64,000 nt of DNA from Moritella sp. F3 (GCF_015082335.1 NZ_BLRL01000010.1:107243-171242), one strand, 5' to 3'; positions 8,811 through 17,752 are shown, counted from the first letter of the stretch. Numbers and translations are program-made. The notes: a model not told the origin generated them from the letters alone.

Positions 8811-8837
8811 TAGAAATAATAGAAATAATAGAAATAA
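8811..8837 (+). repeat. Three tandem 9-bp repeats
   Basis: TAGAAATAA occurs three times in exact tandem between the desaturase stop and the terminator. Slippage probably made it; copy number may vary between strains. Confidence 0.8.
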
Positions 8838-8873
8838 AAAAGCCTGACGGTTAACTACAGTCAGGCTTTTTTG
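8837..8873. terminator. Bidirectional terminator
   Basis: The stem AAAAGCCTGAC/GTCAGGCTTTT is flanked by an A-run on the left and a T-run on the right. It can end both the rightward desaturase operon and the leftward transporter operon that meets it here. Confidence 0.9.
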
Positions 8874-8917
8874 TGTCATCAAATTTTAGCTATTTATTCA
8901 TTCTGTCATCTAACTAC

Positions 8918-9580
8918 TTACTGGTGCCACGACAATTGTGGCCAGTTTTGAACTTGTGCATGCTGGGCTAATTGTGGGCAAGGGTTAACAACATGCGGAT
9001 ATTGGCTAAATAAGCATAACGGCAGATCGTTAATCGAATCAGTATAAAAGTAGCTGTCGGTATAGATTGCGGTTTGTTCTGCCAACCAAGATTGTAACCG
9101 GATGACTTTACCATGACGGTAACTGGCAACACCAAGAATATTAGCCGTGTAGCAGTCATCTTCTATCTGCATATCAATCCCCATCGCATGCTCAACACCT
9201 AGTTTTATCGCTACTTTTTTAACAATAAAACTCACCGTTGCTGAGATTAATACCGTGGTTATATTATCTTTTTTTAGTTGTTCTAGCAGTTGTTGTGCTT
9301 GTGGGAATACGGTCGGCATAATGTATGTTTCGACACATTCATCAACCAAGCTATCAACTTGCTGTGTAGTCAAATGTGCAAGCGGTGCCATGGCAAAATT
9401 AAGGTATTCTGGCATATCCAATTCACCGGCAGAATAAAGGCCCATTAAGCGTTTATCTTCAGCTAAAAAATTGCTGTCGGTGACGATACCTTTCTCGACT
9501 AAAAATTGATGCCATAACATGGCGCTATCAGCACCAATTAACGTTTCGTCTAAATCAAAAATATACAGTGGTTGGCTCAT
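8918..9580 (-). CDS. HAD-IB family phosphatase (SerB/PHOSPHO1-like fold)
   Basis: A 220-residue soluble protein with all four HAD motifs. DLDET at 9-13 holds nucleophile Asp9 and acid/base Asp11. Motif II is Ser113 in LISATVS, motif III Lys158 in HGKVIRLQ, and motif IV DSINDLPL at 181-188. A helical cap sits between motifs I and II, as in subfamily IB (phosphoserine phosphatase and its relatives). It is the last gene of the transporter operon, 11 bp after the ATPase gene. It probably removes phosphate from a small phosphomonoester made from the imported substrate. Substrate identity (phosphocholine, phosphoethanolamine, glycerol phosphate) is open. Confidence 0.87.
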   Translation of the reverse strand: MSQPLYIFDLDETLIGADSAMLWHQFLVEKGIVTDSNFLAEDKRLMGLYSAGELDMPEYLNFAMAPLAHLTTQQVDSLVDECVETYIMPTVFPQAQQLLEQLKKDNITTVLISATVSFIVKKVAIKLGVEHAMGIDMQIEDDCYTANILGVASYRHGKVIRLQSWLAEQTAIYTDSYFYTDSINDLPLCLFSQYPHVVNPCPQLAQHAQVQNWPQLSWHQ

Positions 9581-9591
9581 AGGAGGCTCTC

Positions 9592-10608
9592 TTAACTGAC
9601 CTGTTGTAATTCGTTTAGGTTAAACAATAGTTCTAGCGGTGTACCCGTCGCGAATAAGCGTTCTGATGAACGATTTAATAAATCGACGGTAATATCACAG
9701 CCTTTTACATCGACCTGATAACGGATCACATTTCCCAATAATTGGTGGTTTTTAATGACACCTTGAGTTGGGCGAGAAATATGCGCACCATAATCACGGC
9801 CTGATTCACGTACATAAATTGATTCAGGGCGGATAGCTAATTTATTTTTAATGCTCACCCCAAGTACATCTTGCGCTTGCTGCGCTGATAATAAATTATA
9901 ATTACCCATGAATCCGGCCACAAATTCATTGTGGGGCTGAGTATAAATTTGTTCGGCACTGCCTTGTTGTACAATCGAGCCTTCATTCATCAAAAAGATA
10001 CGATCAGACATGGTCATAGCCTCTTCTTGATCATGGGTTACAAATACTGTCGTCAGGTTAAGTTCTTTTTGAATATCACATATTTGTTGGCGTAAATGTT
10101 TACGGATACGGGCATCCAACGCTGACAGGGGTTCATCAAGTAATAAAATATTTGGCTGTACGACTAATGCACGCGCTAAGGCGACACGTTGTCTTTGTCC
10201 ACCTGATAACTGGTGTGGGTGCTGGTTTTCTTTACCTTTTAATTCAACTAATTCAATGACGCGTGCCACTTGTTTCGCAATCTCATCTTTATGCAGTTTT
10301 TTCATTTTTAAACCGAAGGCGATGTTATTCGCTACGGTCATATTAGGAAATAAAGCATACGACTGAAACACCATGCCGATATCTCTTTTCTGCGGTGCTA
10401 AGTCGGTAATGTTTTGCTCTCCAACCCATATTTCACCAGTATCGACACTATTAAGTCCGGCGAGGCTACGTAACAAGGTTGATTTACCACAGCCACTCGG
10501 ACCGAGTAAGGTAACAAATTCACCTTGGGCGATGTGGAAGTTAATGTCAGAAAATACGGTATTACTACCAAAGCTTTTTTGTAGATTTTTTACAGTAACA
10601 AAACTCAT
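9592..10608 (-). CDS. ABC transporter ATP-binding protein (PotA/FbpC/PhnT type)
   Basis: The 338-residue ATPase has Walker A GPSGCGKST (36-44), the ABC signature LSGGQRQRVALARAL (about 138-152), Walker B ILLLDEP, the H-loop FVTHDQEEA, and a C-terminal regulatory TOBE-like domain after about residue 240. The fold is shared by spermidine, ferric-iron and 2-aminoethylphosphonate importers. It overlaps the upstream permease gene by 1 bp, so coupled translation is likely. It powers import through the two permeases encoded just upstream. Confidence 0.9.
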   Translation of the reverse strand: MSFVTVKNLQKSFGSNTVFSDINFHIAQGEFVTLLGPSGCGKSTLLRSLAGLNSVDTGEIWVGEQNITDLAPQKRDIGMVFQSYALFPNMTVANNIAFGLKMKKLHKDEIAKQVARVIELVELKGKENQHPHQLSGGQRQRVALARALVVQPNILLLDEPLSALDARIRKHLRQQICDIQKELNLTTVFVTHDQEEAMTMSDRIFLMNEGSIVQQGSAEQIYTQPHNEFVAGFMGNYNLLSAQQAQDVLGVSIKNKLAIRPESIYVRESGRDYGAHISRPTQGVIKNHQLLGNVIRYQVDVKGCDITVDLLNRSSERLFATGTPLELLFNLNELQQVS

Positions 10609-11396
10609 TATTGAGCTCCTCGGCTAATACGGCTGGCCAACCAAGTGAAAAGGAAAATAAAGGCGAAATAAGTCATGACTAATGCAGACGTGAAATGACC
10701 ACTGGTTTGACGCATGTTATATAAATAGATTTGCAGGGTTTCATAACGCGTCCCCACCAAAATGTTCGAAAATACAAATTCACCCAATAAGAACGAGAAA
10801 GATAAAAACAGCGACGCGAGCAGTCCTTTCTTCAAGTTAGGCAAAATAATCAGGAAGAAGGCTTGAGCCGTGCTCGCGCCCAGTAAGTGCGCTGCATCCA
10901 TCAGGTCAGCTAAATTAATCGCTTCAAAACTATTAGCAATGGCGCGATACATGAACGGCAGGGCAATCGTGAAATAAGTACCGATTAAGATCCACGGCGT
11001 ACCAACAATTTGTATTGAACTGTCTGCATATATTTGCAGTAAACCGACAGACGACACCACTGGCGGTACCGCAAAAGGTAATAAGATCAGGATATTCATC
11101 AAGCCATTTAATTTAGGGAAATAATAAAACACCACAAAAATGGCTGGAATGATCAACAGGGCACTTAATAGTAACGCACTAATACAAACAAGCAGTGAGC
11201 GACCAAATGCAGCGATAAAGCGCGGGTCTTGCCATAACTGGCTATACCAATCAGTCGTAAAGCCGTTTGGTAAGATAGTTGCGCCCCAGCTCGATGAAAT
11301 TGAATATACAAACGTAGCGAGGATCGGAATGATCAATACTGCTATCGTGCTATAAACAATGACTTTATGGAACAGCGAAGAATTAGCGTTTTGCAT
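10608..11396 (-). CDS. ABC transporter permease, PotC/PhnV type
   Basis: The 262-residue inner-membrane permease has about six helices and a degenerate EAA loop (DAAHLLGASTAQAFFLIILPNLKKG, residues 160-185). It overlaps the preceding permease gene by 14 bp and the ATPase gene by 1 bp. It is the second half of the channel. Confidence 0.88.
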   Translation of the reverse strand: MQNANSSLFHKVIVYSTIAVLIIPILATFVYSISSSWGATILPNGFTTDWYSQLWQDPRFIAAFGRSLLVCISALLLSALLIIPAIFVVFYYFPKLNGLMNILILLPFAVPPVVSSVGLLQIYADSSIQIVGTPWILIGTYFTIALPFMYRAIANSFEAINLADLMDAAHLLGASTAQAFFLIILPNLKKGLLASLFLSFSFLLGEFVFSNILVGTRYETLQIYLYNMRQTSGHFTSALVMTYFAFIFLFTWLASRISRGAQ

Positions 11397-12276
11397 GGTA
11401 ACTCCGACTAATAAGTAGTTGGTTTATAAGCGTAATGAACGCCAGTAATAAAATAAGTAATACTGAAATCGCGGCCGCTAGGTTCGGTTCAAGGAAGATA
11501 TCGCCGGAGACGAGACTGGCAATGCGCACAGTAATGACATTGTAGTTCCCCGATGTTAACGCGTAGATACTGGCATAAGCGCCCATGGCATTGGCAATTA
11601 AGATGATAAAGGTGCCAAGCAAGGCTGGTGATAATACCGGTAGACCGATGTAACGCCAGAACTGCCAATTTTTAGCACCAAGCAAAGATGATGCGGCTTG
11701 CCAGTCATCACTCAGGGCATCGAATGCAGGGTAGAGTAGTAAGGTCGCAAGTGGCACTTGAAAATAGATATAAATAGCCAGTAATCCCCACTGACCATAC
11801 AAATTAAAATCATCAATAATGCCGTACTTTTTCAGCAATAACGTCAATGCGCCGTTAAAACCGAGAATAATAATAAAGGCAAACGCCAATGGCACACCGC
11901 TAAAGTTAGCGGTCATGTTGGTAAATGAAACGATCAAGTCTCGAGCGCGAGAATCAAAACGACGTAATGAAGACACAAATAATGCCGCAATGATAATAGC
12001 GATAAGGCTTGAGGTGACCGCTAGCCACAAGCTGTTACTGAAACCTTGTAGAATAAAAGCGGAATCAAAAATTTCTTGATAATTTTCTAGGCTAAATTCA
12101 TCTTCATAAATGAAACTATTGAATAATACCCACAGCATAGGGGCAATTTGAAACATAAAAAACAGCAGTGCAAACGGCAATAAGACTAATGCCGGTTTAA
12201 ATTTAGTTAATCGCAATAGTTTGCGAGTTGACTTGATGTTTGAGGTTTCCACTGCGGGAACTGAAATAGTGTTCAT
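11383..12276 (-). CDS. ABC transporter permease, PotB/PhnU type
   Basis: A 297-residue permease with a cytoplasmic N-terminus of about 30 residues, about six membrane helices and the EAA-type loop (AASSLLGAKNWQFWRYIGLPVLSPA, about residues 193-218). The start overlaps the stop of the phosphodiesterase gene by 4 bp. It pairs with the product of 10608-11396. Confidence 0.88.
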   Translation of the reverse strand: MNTISVPAVETSNIKSTRKLLRLTKFKPALVLLPFALLFFMFQIAPMLWVLFNSFIYEDEFSLENYQEIFDSAFILQGFSNSLWLAVTSSLIAIIIAALFVSSLRRFDSRARDLIVSFTNMTANFSGVPLAFAFIIILGFNGALTLLLKKYGIIDDFNLYGQWGLLAIYIYFQVPLATLLLYPAFDALSDDWQAASSLLGAKNWQFWRYIGLPVLSPALLGTFIILIANAMGAYASIYALTSGNYNVITVRIASLVSGDIFLEPNLAAAISVLLILLLAFITLINQLLISRSYHAKR

Positions 12277-13163
12277 AGACTATTTACACTCTTTTCTACT
12301 TGGCTATTCGTGTTTGTGTCGATAGTGCAGGGCTGTTGGCGAATAAGTTCAGGTTGCTTGTTTAATAGCGCTGAATTATAAGATTTACCATGGTCGACCA
12401 ATCCTAATAGTTGGCAAACGTTGCCACATAACTCGGTTTGTTTCATCGCAGTTGGTTGGTGGCTAAAGCCGTCACCGATAACAAACAAAGGCACTGCGCG
12501 TTCTTCGGGTAATATACCGCCGTGGGATTTATCATTGTTCATGCCGTGATCACTGGTGATAAGGATCTGATACCCTGCGTCTAACCAAACATCAACATAG
12601 TTAGATAAGATGATATCGGCCCGGCGCGCGGTATTACGATATTGGCTCGAATCTAAACCAAATTTATGGCCAGCATCATCGATGTTCATCGGGTGAATAA
12701 GTAAAAAATCAGGGTTGTGTTGTTGACGCAAATTTTCAGCATCTAGAAACACCATTTCATCAGGGTAGTGGTCCATATGATAGAAACAACCATGCTGAAT
12801 ATTTAGGCTTGGAGCGTCAGTAAAGCGATCGCGCACGGCATTGTAAGGGGCGATGTTATATAGCTCACTCATCCAATGATAAGCCGCAGCTGCTGTGGTT
12901 AATGATGCTTTCTTCGCTAAACTAAATACGCTGCTATGATGTGACAGGCGGACAATATCATTATTCACTATGCCGCTTTGTGCAGGTGTAACCCCTGTTA
13001 ATAAACATTCATACAGTGGGCGAGACATTGATGGTAATTCACTGATAACCGGATAAAGTGTTGCTCGATCTTGCTCTATTAATGCATTCAAGTAACCCAT
13101 GCAATCATGGGCTACTTGATGATTAAGACCATCGAGAACAACAAGAATGACTTTATTGTTCAT
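12273..13163 (-). CDS. Alkaline-phosphatase-superfamily phosphodiesterase (NPP-like), cytoplasmic
   Basis: I place the start at the ATG at 13163 (MNNKVILVVLDG). It has a ribosome site (AAGAGCAG) and begins at the conserved first beta strand; a longer frame reaches 13256 but overlaps the previous gene. The 296-residue protein carries the superfamily metal ligands: Asp11 in VVLDG, a Ser nucleophile at about 47 in PSMSRP, a central HPMNIDDAGH motif and LITSDHGMNND. This matches the nucleotide pyrophosphatase/phosphodiesterase and phosphonoacetate hydrolase group. It has no signal peptide, so it should act on a substrate already imported by the flanking ABC system. Phosphonate hydrolysis is the main alternative to phosphodiester cleavage. 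Confidence 0.85.
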   Translation of the reverse strand: MNNKVILVVLDGLNHQVAHDCMGYLNALIEQDRATLYPVISELPSMSRPLYECLLTGVTPAQSGIVNNDIVRLSHHSSVFSLAKKASLTTAAAAYHWMSELYNIAPYNAVRDRFTDAPSLNIQHGCFYHMDHYPDEMVFLDAENLRQQHNPDFLLIHPMNIDDAGHKFGLDSSQYRNTARRADIILSNYVDVWLDAGYQILITSDHGMNNDKSHGGILPEERAVPLFVIGDGFSHQPTAMKQTELCGNVCQLLGLVDHGKSYNSALLNKQPELIRQQPCTIDTNTNSQVEKSVNSL

Positions 13164-13222
13164 TAGCTGCTCTTTTAGTGGATGTGAAATAGTATTTTTA
13201 GTTAATATGAAAGAGTTCGTTT

Positions 13223-14272
13223 TTACTGGATATGCAGAAGTACATTTTCTTGCCATTGGCGCGGTAGTTTACGTGCTGTTTTTTCCCAGGCTTTAAAATC
13301 AGTGACCGAATGTACATTGTTGTATTGTTCATTTGGTAATAGTTGCGCTTGGATTTCAGCTGGTAGTGTTACGTTGTCACGGATTGGACGTGCATAACCT
13401 TGCGCTAAATTAATTTGGCCTTTATCACTGAAAATATATTCACGCGCCAGTTTTGCCGCATTCGGATTTTGAGCATATTTGTTGATAATAGTGGTGTAAC
13501 CAGATATCACTGAACCATCTTGTGGAATTGATACTGTGAAACGGCTGCGGTCGATTTGATCGCGATAGTTCAAGGCATTAAAGTCCCAAAGAATAGCCAC
13601 TTCAACTTCGCCTTTTTCAAGATTAGCTAAGCCAGGATCATTAAGTGATAAACGACCTTGCTTGGCAAGCTTAGAGAAGAATGTGACTGCTGGTTTGATA
13701 TTTTTTTCGCTGCCACCCAGTGCAAAGGCTGCCGCTAATACAGCGTTGTTCGCTTGTGATGCGATACCGACATCACCGACAGTAACGCGGTAATCACCTT
13801 TGAGAATATCGTCCCATGATTTAGGTGGATTTTTAACTAAATTGTTATTGGAAATAAATGAGATAGTACCCGTGTAAGCGAGAGCCCAATGACCGTCTTT
13901 ATCTTTAGCCCAGTTAGGAATGCTGTCCCAAGTTGTTGGTTTATAAGCTTGTGTTACGCCTTTTTTTACAGCTACACGCGCAAATGCAAAACCTACGTCA
14001 CCAATATCTGCAGTTGCATTGGTTTTTTCAGCTGAGAATTTAGCAATTTCTTGTGCCGAACTCATATCTGTATCTTGGTGTTTTAAGCCATAGAGCTCGC
14101 CCAAGTCAGCCCAAGTTCCTTTCCAGTTCGCCCAGCTATCTGGCATGCCGACACTGTATACAGCCCCTTCTTTTTTTGCTGCGCTAATCACTGAATCAAG
14201 ATTATCATTGGCATTTACAACTGTAGTCATCAAACTTGCGATTAATGTAGTACTGGTTAGTAATGTTTTCAT
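13223..14272 (-). CDS. Periplasmic substrate-binding protein, iron/phosphonate (SBP_bac_6-like) type
   Basis: I choose the ATG at 14272 (MKTLLTSTTLIASLMTTVVNA). It follows a strong ribosome site (AGGAAGATAGAG) and starts a signal peptide; an in-frame ATG 42 bp upstream would bury it. The 349-residue mature fold is the family that binds ferric iron, thiamine or 2-aminoethylphosphonate. It is the first gene of the six-gene operon and lies behind four Pho-box-like repeats (14329-14368). The catabolic genes make an organophosphorus ligand much more likely than iron. Confidence 0.85.
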   Translation of the reverse strand: MKTLLTSTTLIASLMTTVVNANDNLDSVISAAKKEGAVYSVGMPDSWANWKGTWADLGELYGLKHQDTDMSSAQEIAKFSAEKTNATADIGDVGFAFARVAVKKGVTQAYKPTTWDSIPNWAKDKDGHWALAYTGTISFISNNNLVKNPPKSWDDILKGDYRVTVGDVGIASQANNAVLAAAFALGGSEKNIKPAVTFFSKLAKQGRLSLNDPGLANLEKGEVEVAILWDFNALNYRDQIDRSRFTVSIPQDGSVISGYTTIINKYAQNPNAAKLAREYIFSDKGQINLAQGYARPIRDNVTLPAEIQAQLLPNEQYNNVHSVTDFKAWEKTARKLPRQWQENVLLHIQ

Positions 14273-14328
14273 TATCTCTATCTTCCTAGGCAGGTGAGTA
14301 AGTACGCTGTGCATGTTATGTTTTTTAT

Positions 14329-14368
14329 GTGACAGCTTTTATGCATTTTTATGACGTTTTAATGACAG
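14329..14368 (-). promoter_or_regulatory. Tandem Pho boxes (four 11-bp repeats)
   Basis: On the minus strand the heptamers CTGTCAT, ACGTCAT, ATGCATA and CTGTCAC follow each other with exact 11-bp periodicity and A/T-rich spacers. They start at 14368, 14357, 14346 and 14335. This is the architecture of tandem PhoB sites as in pstS. It ends 57 bp before the binding-protein ATG. Expected result: induction of the operon when phosphate is scarce. Confidence 0.75.
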
Positions 14369-14593
14369 CTTAATTAAACTGTAATAATGATTATTTTTTA
14401 TTTTAATAAGTAACTTATCTTAAATATGAGTATTATTTATTAGCATAATGAGCTGGCAAGCGGTACTTTTGTGGTAGGTATGACCATTCGTATTTTTGCG
14501 GTTTCGATTTGTATTTTTGTCCTGTATGATCGCTCGTCCATTAGCAACAGAAGGTTGAACTAATAAGGATGTGAATGTTCATTAAGTTAATTA

Positions 14594-15172
14594 ATGTCAA
14601 AAGCAATATCACTAGAAAAAAAACTGCTATTAATAGCTGTAAGTTTATCTTTATTATTTATAGGGTTAAGCACGAGTTATTTTTTATATGTCCGTAATAA
14701 TGTAATCGATCAACGTCGATGTGCATTGGAACCCCGCATTCATTTTATCGGCACTCTCATTAACGGTTATTATCAACGTTACCTTGACGGTGACTTGAGT
14801 TTGGCTCAAGCACAGCAACAAGCGATCGACGAAATTCATCAGATTAACCAAGTAAATAAAAATTACATTTTTGTATTTAATGATGATTATCTACTTTTAG
14901 AATCAGTGAATAATGCGACGATGCGGAATCAGAACGTCAAAGAAGCTCGTGATATCAATGGTGTTAAGTTATATCAATTATTGTATAAAGAGGCTGTATA
15001 TCGTCAAAATGGGGGCTACTCGCATTATTTTTACCACTTTAATGCCGACGGTACGGAGCAAAAGAAAATCTCTTATAGCCAATACTTTAAACCTTGGGGC
15101 TGGATCTATGGTGAAGGTGTTTATATCCTCGACGTCGATACGTCTATTTTCAATATGATGACATCATACTAG
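14594..15172 (+). CDS. Stand-alone single-Cache (sCache_2-like) membrane sensor
   Basis: The 192-residue protein has an N-terminal membrane anchor (about residues 10-30). A periplasmic Cache domain follows, with the family's late YSQYFKPWGWIYGEGVYI motif (about 160-178). The chain ends 14 residues later with no second membrane helix, HAMP, methyl-accepting, kinase or GGDEF domain. It resembles the sensory half of a chemoreceptor and is followed by its own terminator. It is divergent from the Pho-box operon across a 321-bp spacer. The ribosome site is poor: the clear AAGGATG motif serves an overlapping 42-codon frame from 14575, so translation may be coupled. Function unknown. Confidence 0.75.
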   Translation: MSKAISLEKKLLLIAVSLSLLFIGLSTSYFLYVRNNVIDQRRCALEPRIHFIGTLINGYYQRYLDGDLSLAQAQQQAIDEIHQINQVNKNYIFVFNDDYLLLESVNNATMRNQNVKEARDINGVKLYQLLYKEAVYRQNGGYSHYFYHFNADGTEQKKISYSQYFKPWGWIYGEGVYILDVDTSIFNMMTSY

Positions 15173-15200
15173 ACCGATATTTCAACGTTATATTGTCATC

Positions 15201-15233
15201 AAAAAACCTCAGTTTGCTGGGGTTTTGTTGTTT
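15201..15233 (+). terminator. Terminator after Cache gene
   Basis: The stem AAAACCTCAG-tttg-CTGGGGTTTT is followed by a T-rich stretch, 29 bp after the Cache stop. Confidence 0.85.
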
Positions 15234-15365
15234 CTGACATCGACTTTTCTACTGCATTAATCAATATCGCTCTACATCTTGTCCCCGTTAGTATTAGGAT
15301 TGGCCTTATTATTGCACGTAAAACGAAATTACCAATATTTTGACGGTGTGAGCAAGGAATAGAAG

Positions 15366-16757
15366 ATGAGAAAATTAGTAATAACTTCACTAGTGGCAAG
15401 TGTAATGCTATCTGGCTGCGGCAGTGGTGGCGGTGATAGTAGTAATTCAGATTCCGGTTCTACACCAATCACTAAGTATGCGTTTCAGTTTGTGCAATTA
15501 GTTGAACGAGATGAAGGTACAGGTACTGCTAGTTGTACTCTGTTTGATGTTGACGGTCAGACGGCAGGCAAAGAAACATATGCAAGGGTAGCCAAAGATG
15601 TCACGGTAAAAATTTATGATGAGGATGGTAATTTTGTAGAAGATTTATCAGACTCGGTTAGTGATGTTGGTGTATTAAATGTTGCTAAAAATGATATAGA
15701 GGATGGCGGTTATTTATCTATTATTGACTCGCCGAGTACTGAAGATAAATACTATAAAGTATTGTCCATCCAGAAAGCATTACTGGGTGATATTCTTATT
15801 GAAGTGAACCGAAATCAAGGTGATGTGTCTTGTTATACTACGGATAAAGCCGCAAAACTAGATACTGGTTATGCTTCGGTGCATACCACTGCTATTACCG
15901 CGAATGCTTATGCTTTTAACTCATCACAGAGTGAGCTTGCAGCCGATATTGCGACGAGTAAAGAAGTCAGTGCATTTGATAGTGAAGATGTACTTGTACG
16001 CGCCTATAATAACGGTTCATTAGTTGACTATGTGTTTGTACCAACGCTAACATCAGTTCAATATAAGGATCCAGTGCCTTTATCTGGTGTTGCTTTTTCT
16101 ACGTATAATTGGACTATTGGATTAAATAATGATGAGCTCGATACGCTATCGGTACGGTTAAATCAAGGTGATTATAGTTATCCATGGATTGATGCAACAT
16201 TTGTTACGGCTACGGGTGTGACAACTGATTTTGCTTACGTAGACACCGAAATGAGTTGGAGTTACAGCGCTACAGGTACAACAACACTAAATTGGAACTT
16301 CAAACATAATGGTACATTATCCACCACGTTAGACGTGCAATTACCAACAGAGTTAATCATCAGTGATAACGATCCTGCAATTAATACAGTGGCTTCCAAT
16401 TTTGTGTTTCAAGCACAGGGTATTGATTCTACATTAACGCGTTTACAAAGGAGTGAATATGACATTCTTTATAACAGTTCGAACACATTAAACCATGTTA
16501 TTTATAGCGAAGTTGCAAGTGGTGAAGATGTGGTTATTCCAAACCTTGCGTTGGCTAACTTAGACGATCCGGAGCTGGGTGCTATTAATTTGACTATAGC
16601 GGTATTATCGGCTGATACACTAACGACTGATTTACAAACATTGTTCATGTATGAACATGCAGCCTCAGATTTGGTTTCTGTTGTGTTGTCGCCTGCGGAT
16701 ACGGTGCAAAATAATAAAACCAAATACACGAACACTTATACTTTGCTCAATCGTTAA
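15366..16757 (+). CDS. Unrecognised surface/outer-membrane lipoprotein
   Basis: A 463-residue protein starts with a lipoprotein signal peptide and lipobox LSGC (Cys19 or so). A Gly/Ser/Asn/Asp linker (GSGGGDSSNSDSGS) follows. No Asp stands directly after the Cys, so outer-membrane sorting is expected. The body is acidic, Thr/Ser-rich and beta-strand-like, with two Cys (SCTLF near 58, SCYTT near 156) that could form a disulphide. I recognise no catalytic motif. Ribosome site AAGGAA precedes the ATG. It is a monocistron between two terminators. A matrix, adhesion or sheath component is possible but not shown. Confidence 0.8.
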   Translation: MRKLVITSLVASVMLSGCGSGGGDSSNSDSGSTPITKYAFQFVQLVERDEGTGTASCTLFDVDGQTAGKETYARVAKDVTVKIYDEDGNFVEDLSDSVSDVGVLNVAKNDIEDGGYLSIIDSPSTEDKYYKVLSIQKALLGDILIEVNRNQGDVSCYTTDKAAKLDTGYASVHTTAITANAYAFNSSQSELAADIATSKEVSAFDSEDVLVRAYNNGSLVDYVFVPTLTSVQYKDPVPLSGVAFSTYNWTIGLNNDELDTLSVRLNQGDYSYPWIDATFVTATGVTTDFAYVDTEMSWSYSATGTTTLNWNFKHNGTLSTTLDVQLPTELIISDNDPAINTVASNFVFQAQGIDSTLTRLQRSEYDILYNSSNTLNHVIYSEVASGEDVVIPNLALANLDDPELGAINLTIAVLSADTLTTDLQTLFMYEHAASDLVSVVLSPADTVQNNKTKYTNTYTLLNR

Positions 16758-16813
16758 TACGCACAATGTAAATACTGGTTATTTACAAAACCCCTTGTAA
16801 GTTATTAATGCTC

Positions 16814-16849
16814 ACAACACCTCAGCCTGCTGGGGTGTTGTTGTTTTTT
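16814..16849 (+). terminator. Terminator after lipoprotein gene
   Basis: CAACACCTCAG-cctg-CTGGGGTGTTG followed by TTGTTTTTT is a strong intrinsic terminator. Its core is similar to the terminator at 15201. Confidence 0.9.
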
Positions 16850-17013
16850 GTCATTATAATCGATGACAGGAAGGATGAATAGATCGCGTAATTCGACGAA
16901 AATAGTTGCCGTTATGGTTGCCAATGAATGAAATAACTAGGTAGACTGAAGACTTGATTTGTTGTGATATTAAGATATTCAAATAGTGAGTTTAGCGCGA
17001 CAAGGAGTTGCAG

Positions 17014-17628
17014 ATGTTGGTCTATAGCCTAGAAATGATATGCATTGTCGCGTTCGCACTCAGTGGTGTATTGGTTGAATCTAATCGGGGTAAAGATATA
17101 GTCAGTATCATGATGCTAGGTTGGATCACGGCGTTAGGCGGTGGCACCTTGAGGGATCTTATTTTATCGGCGGAAACTATTTTTTGGATCCGCGATCCGA
17201 GTTATTTCTGGACCGCATTACTCAGTGCCGTTATTGGCTTTTTCACTATTACCCATATCCGTAAAAACCGCCTTAATAAACTGATCATTATGTTTGATAC
17301 TATTGGCGTATCGCTATTTTCAGTACTTGTCACCCAACAGTTATACAGCGGTGGTTATGCTGCTTATGTGGCAGTGTCTATGGGTATTGTCACCGCTATT
17401 TTTGGTGGGGTATTACGGGATATTCTCGCTCATCGGCAAACCTTATTTAATAATACCGAACTGTACGCTACGCCGATTATTTTAGGCTGTTGTTTGTATA
17501 TCTTGTTGGTGAACTTAGCTGTCGATACGATAGTAGCTGCGCTGAGTTGTATGATATTTATCGTCGCTGTACGTTGGTATATCGTGGTTAAAAGAATCCA
17601 TTTCCCGGCATTTCTATTATTAAAATGA
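17014..17628 (+). CDS. TRIC-type cation channel family protein (YadS/YicG, UPF0126)
   Basis: The ATG at 17014 follows AAGGAG with 6-bp spacing; a TTG two codons earlier is less likely. The 204-residue membrane protein has two related halves of three helices, each with a GGG(T/V)LRD motif (GGGTLRDL near 48, GGVLRDIL near 135). These are the signatures of prokaryotic trimeric intracellular cation channels. Several members are reported to conduct K+ or to transport glycine. It is a single gene with no functional context here. Confidence 0.9.
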   Translation: MLVYSLEMICIVAFALSGVLVESNRGKDIVSIMMLGWITALGGGTLRDLILSAETIFWIRDPSYFWTALLSAVIGFFTITHIRKNRLNKLIIMFDTIGVSLFSVLVTQQLYSGGYAAYVAVSMGIVTAIFGGVLRDILAHRQTLFNNTELYATPIILGCCLYILLVNLAVDTIVAALSCMIFIVAVRWYIVVKRIHFPAFLLLK

Positions 17629-17752
17629 TGGTATCGTGAATTAAAATAATCATACGGTGAGAGTTTAATGCTTGTGCAGCTTTATGATCTGACATCGTTG
17701 GGTTATGGTGCTATATGTATATTTTTAGATAACAAAGGTGGCGAAAACTATC

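Noticed and set aside
13164..13256. Longer N-terminus for the phosphodiesterase gene
   Set aside because: It would overlap the end of the binding-protein gene, lacks similarity, and the ATG at 13163 has a ribosome site directly before the conserved first strand.
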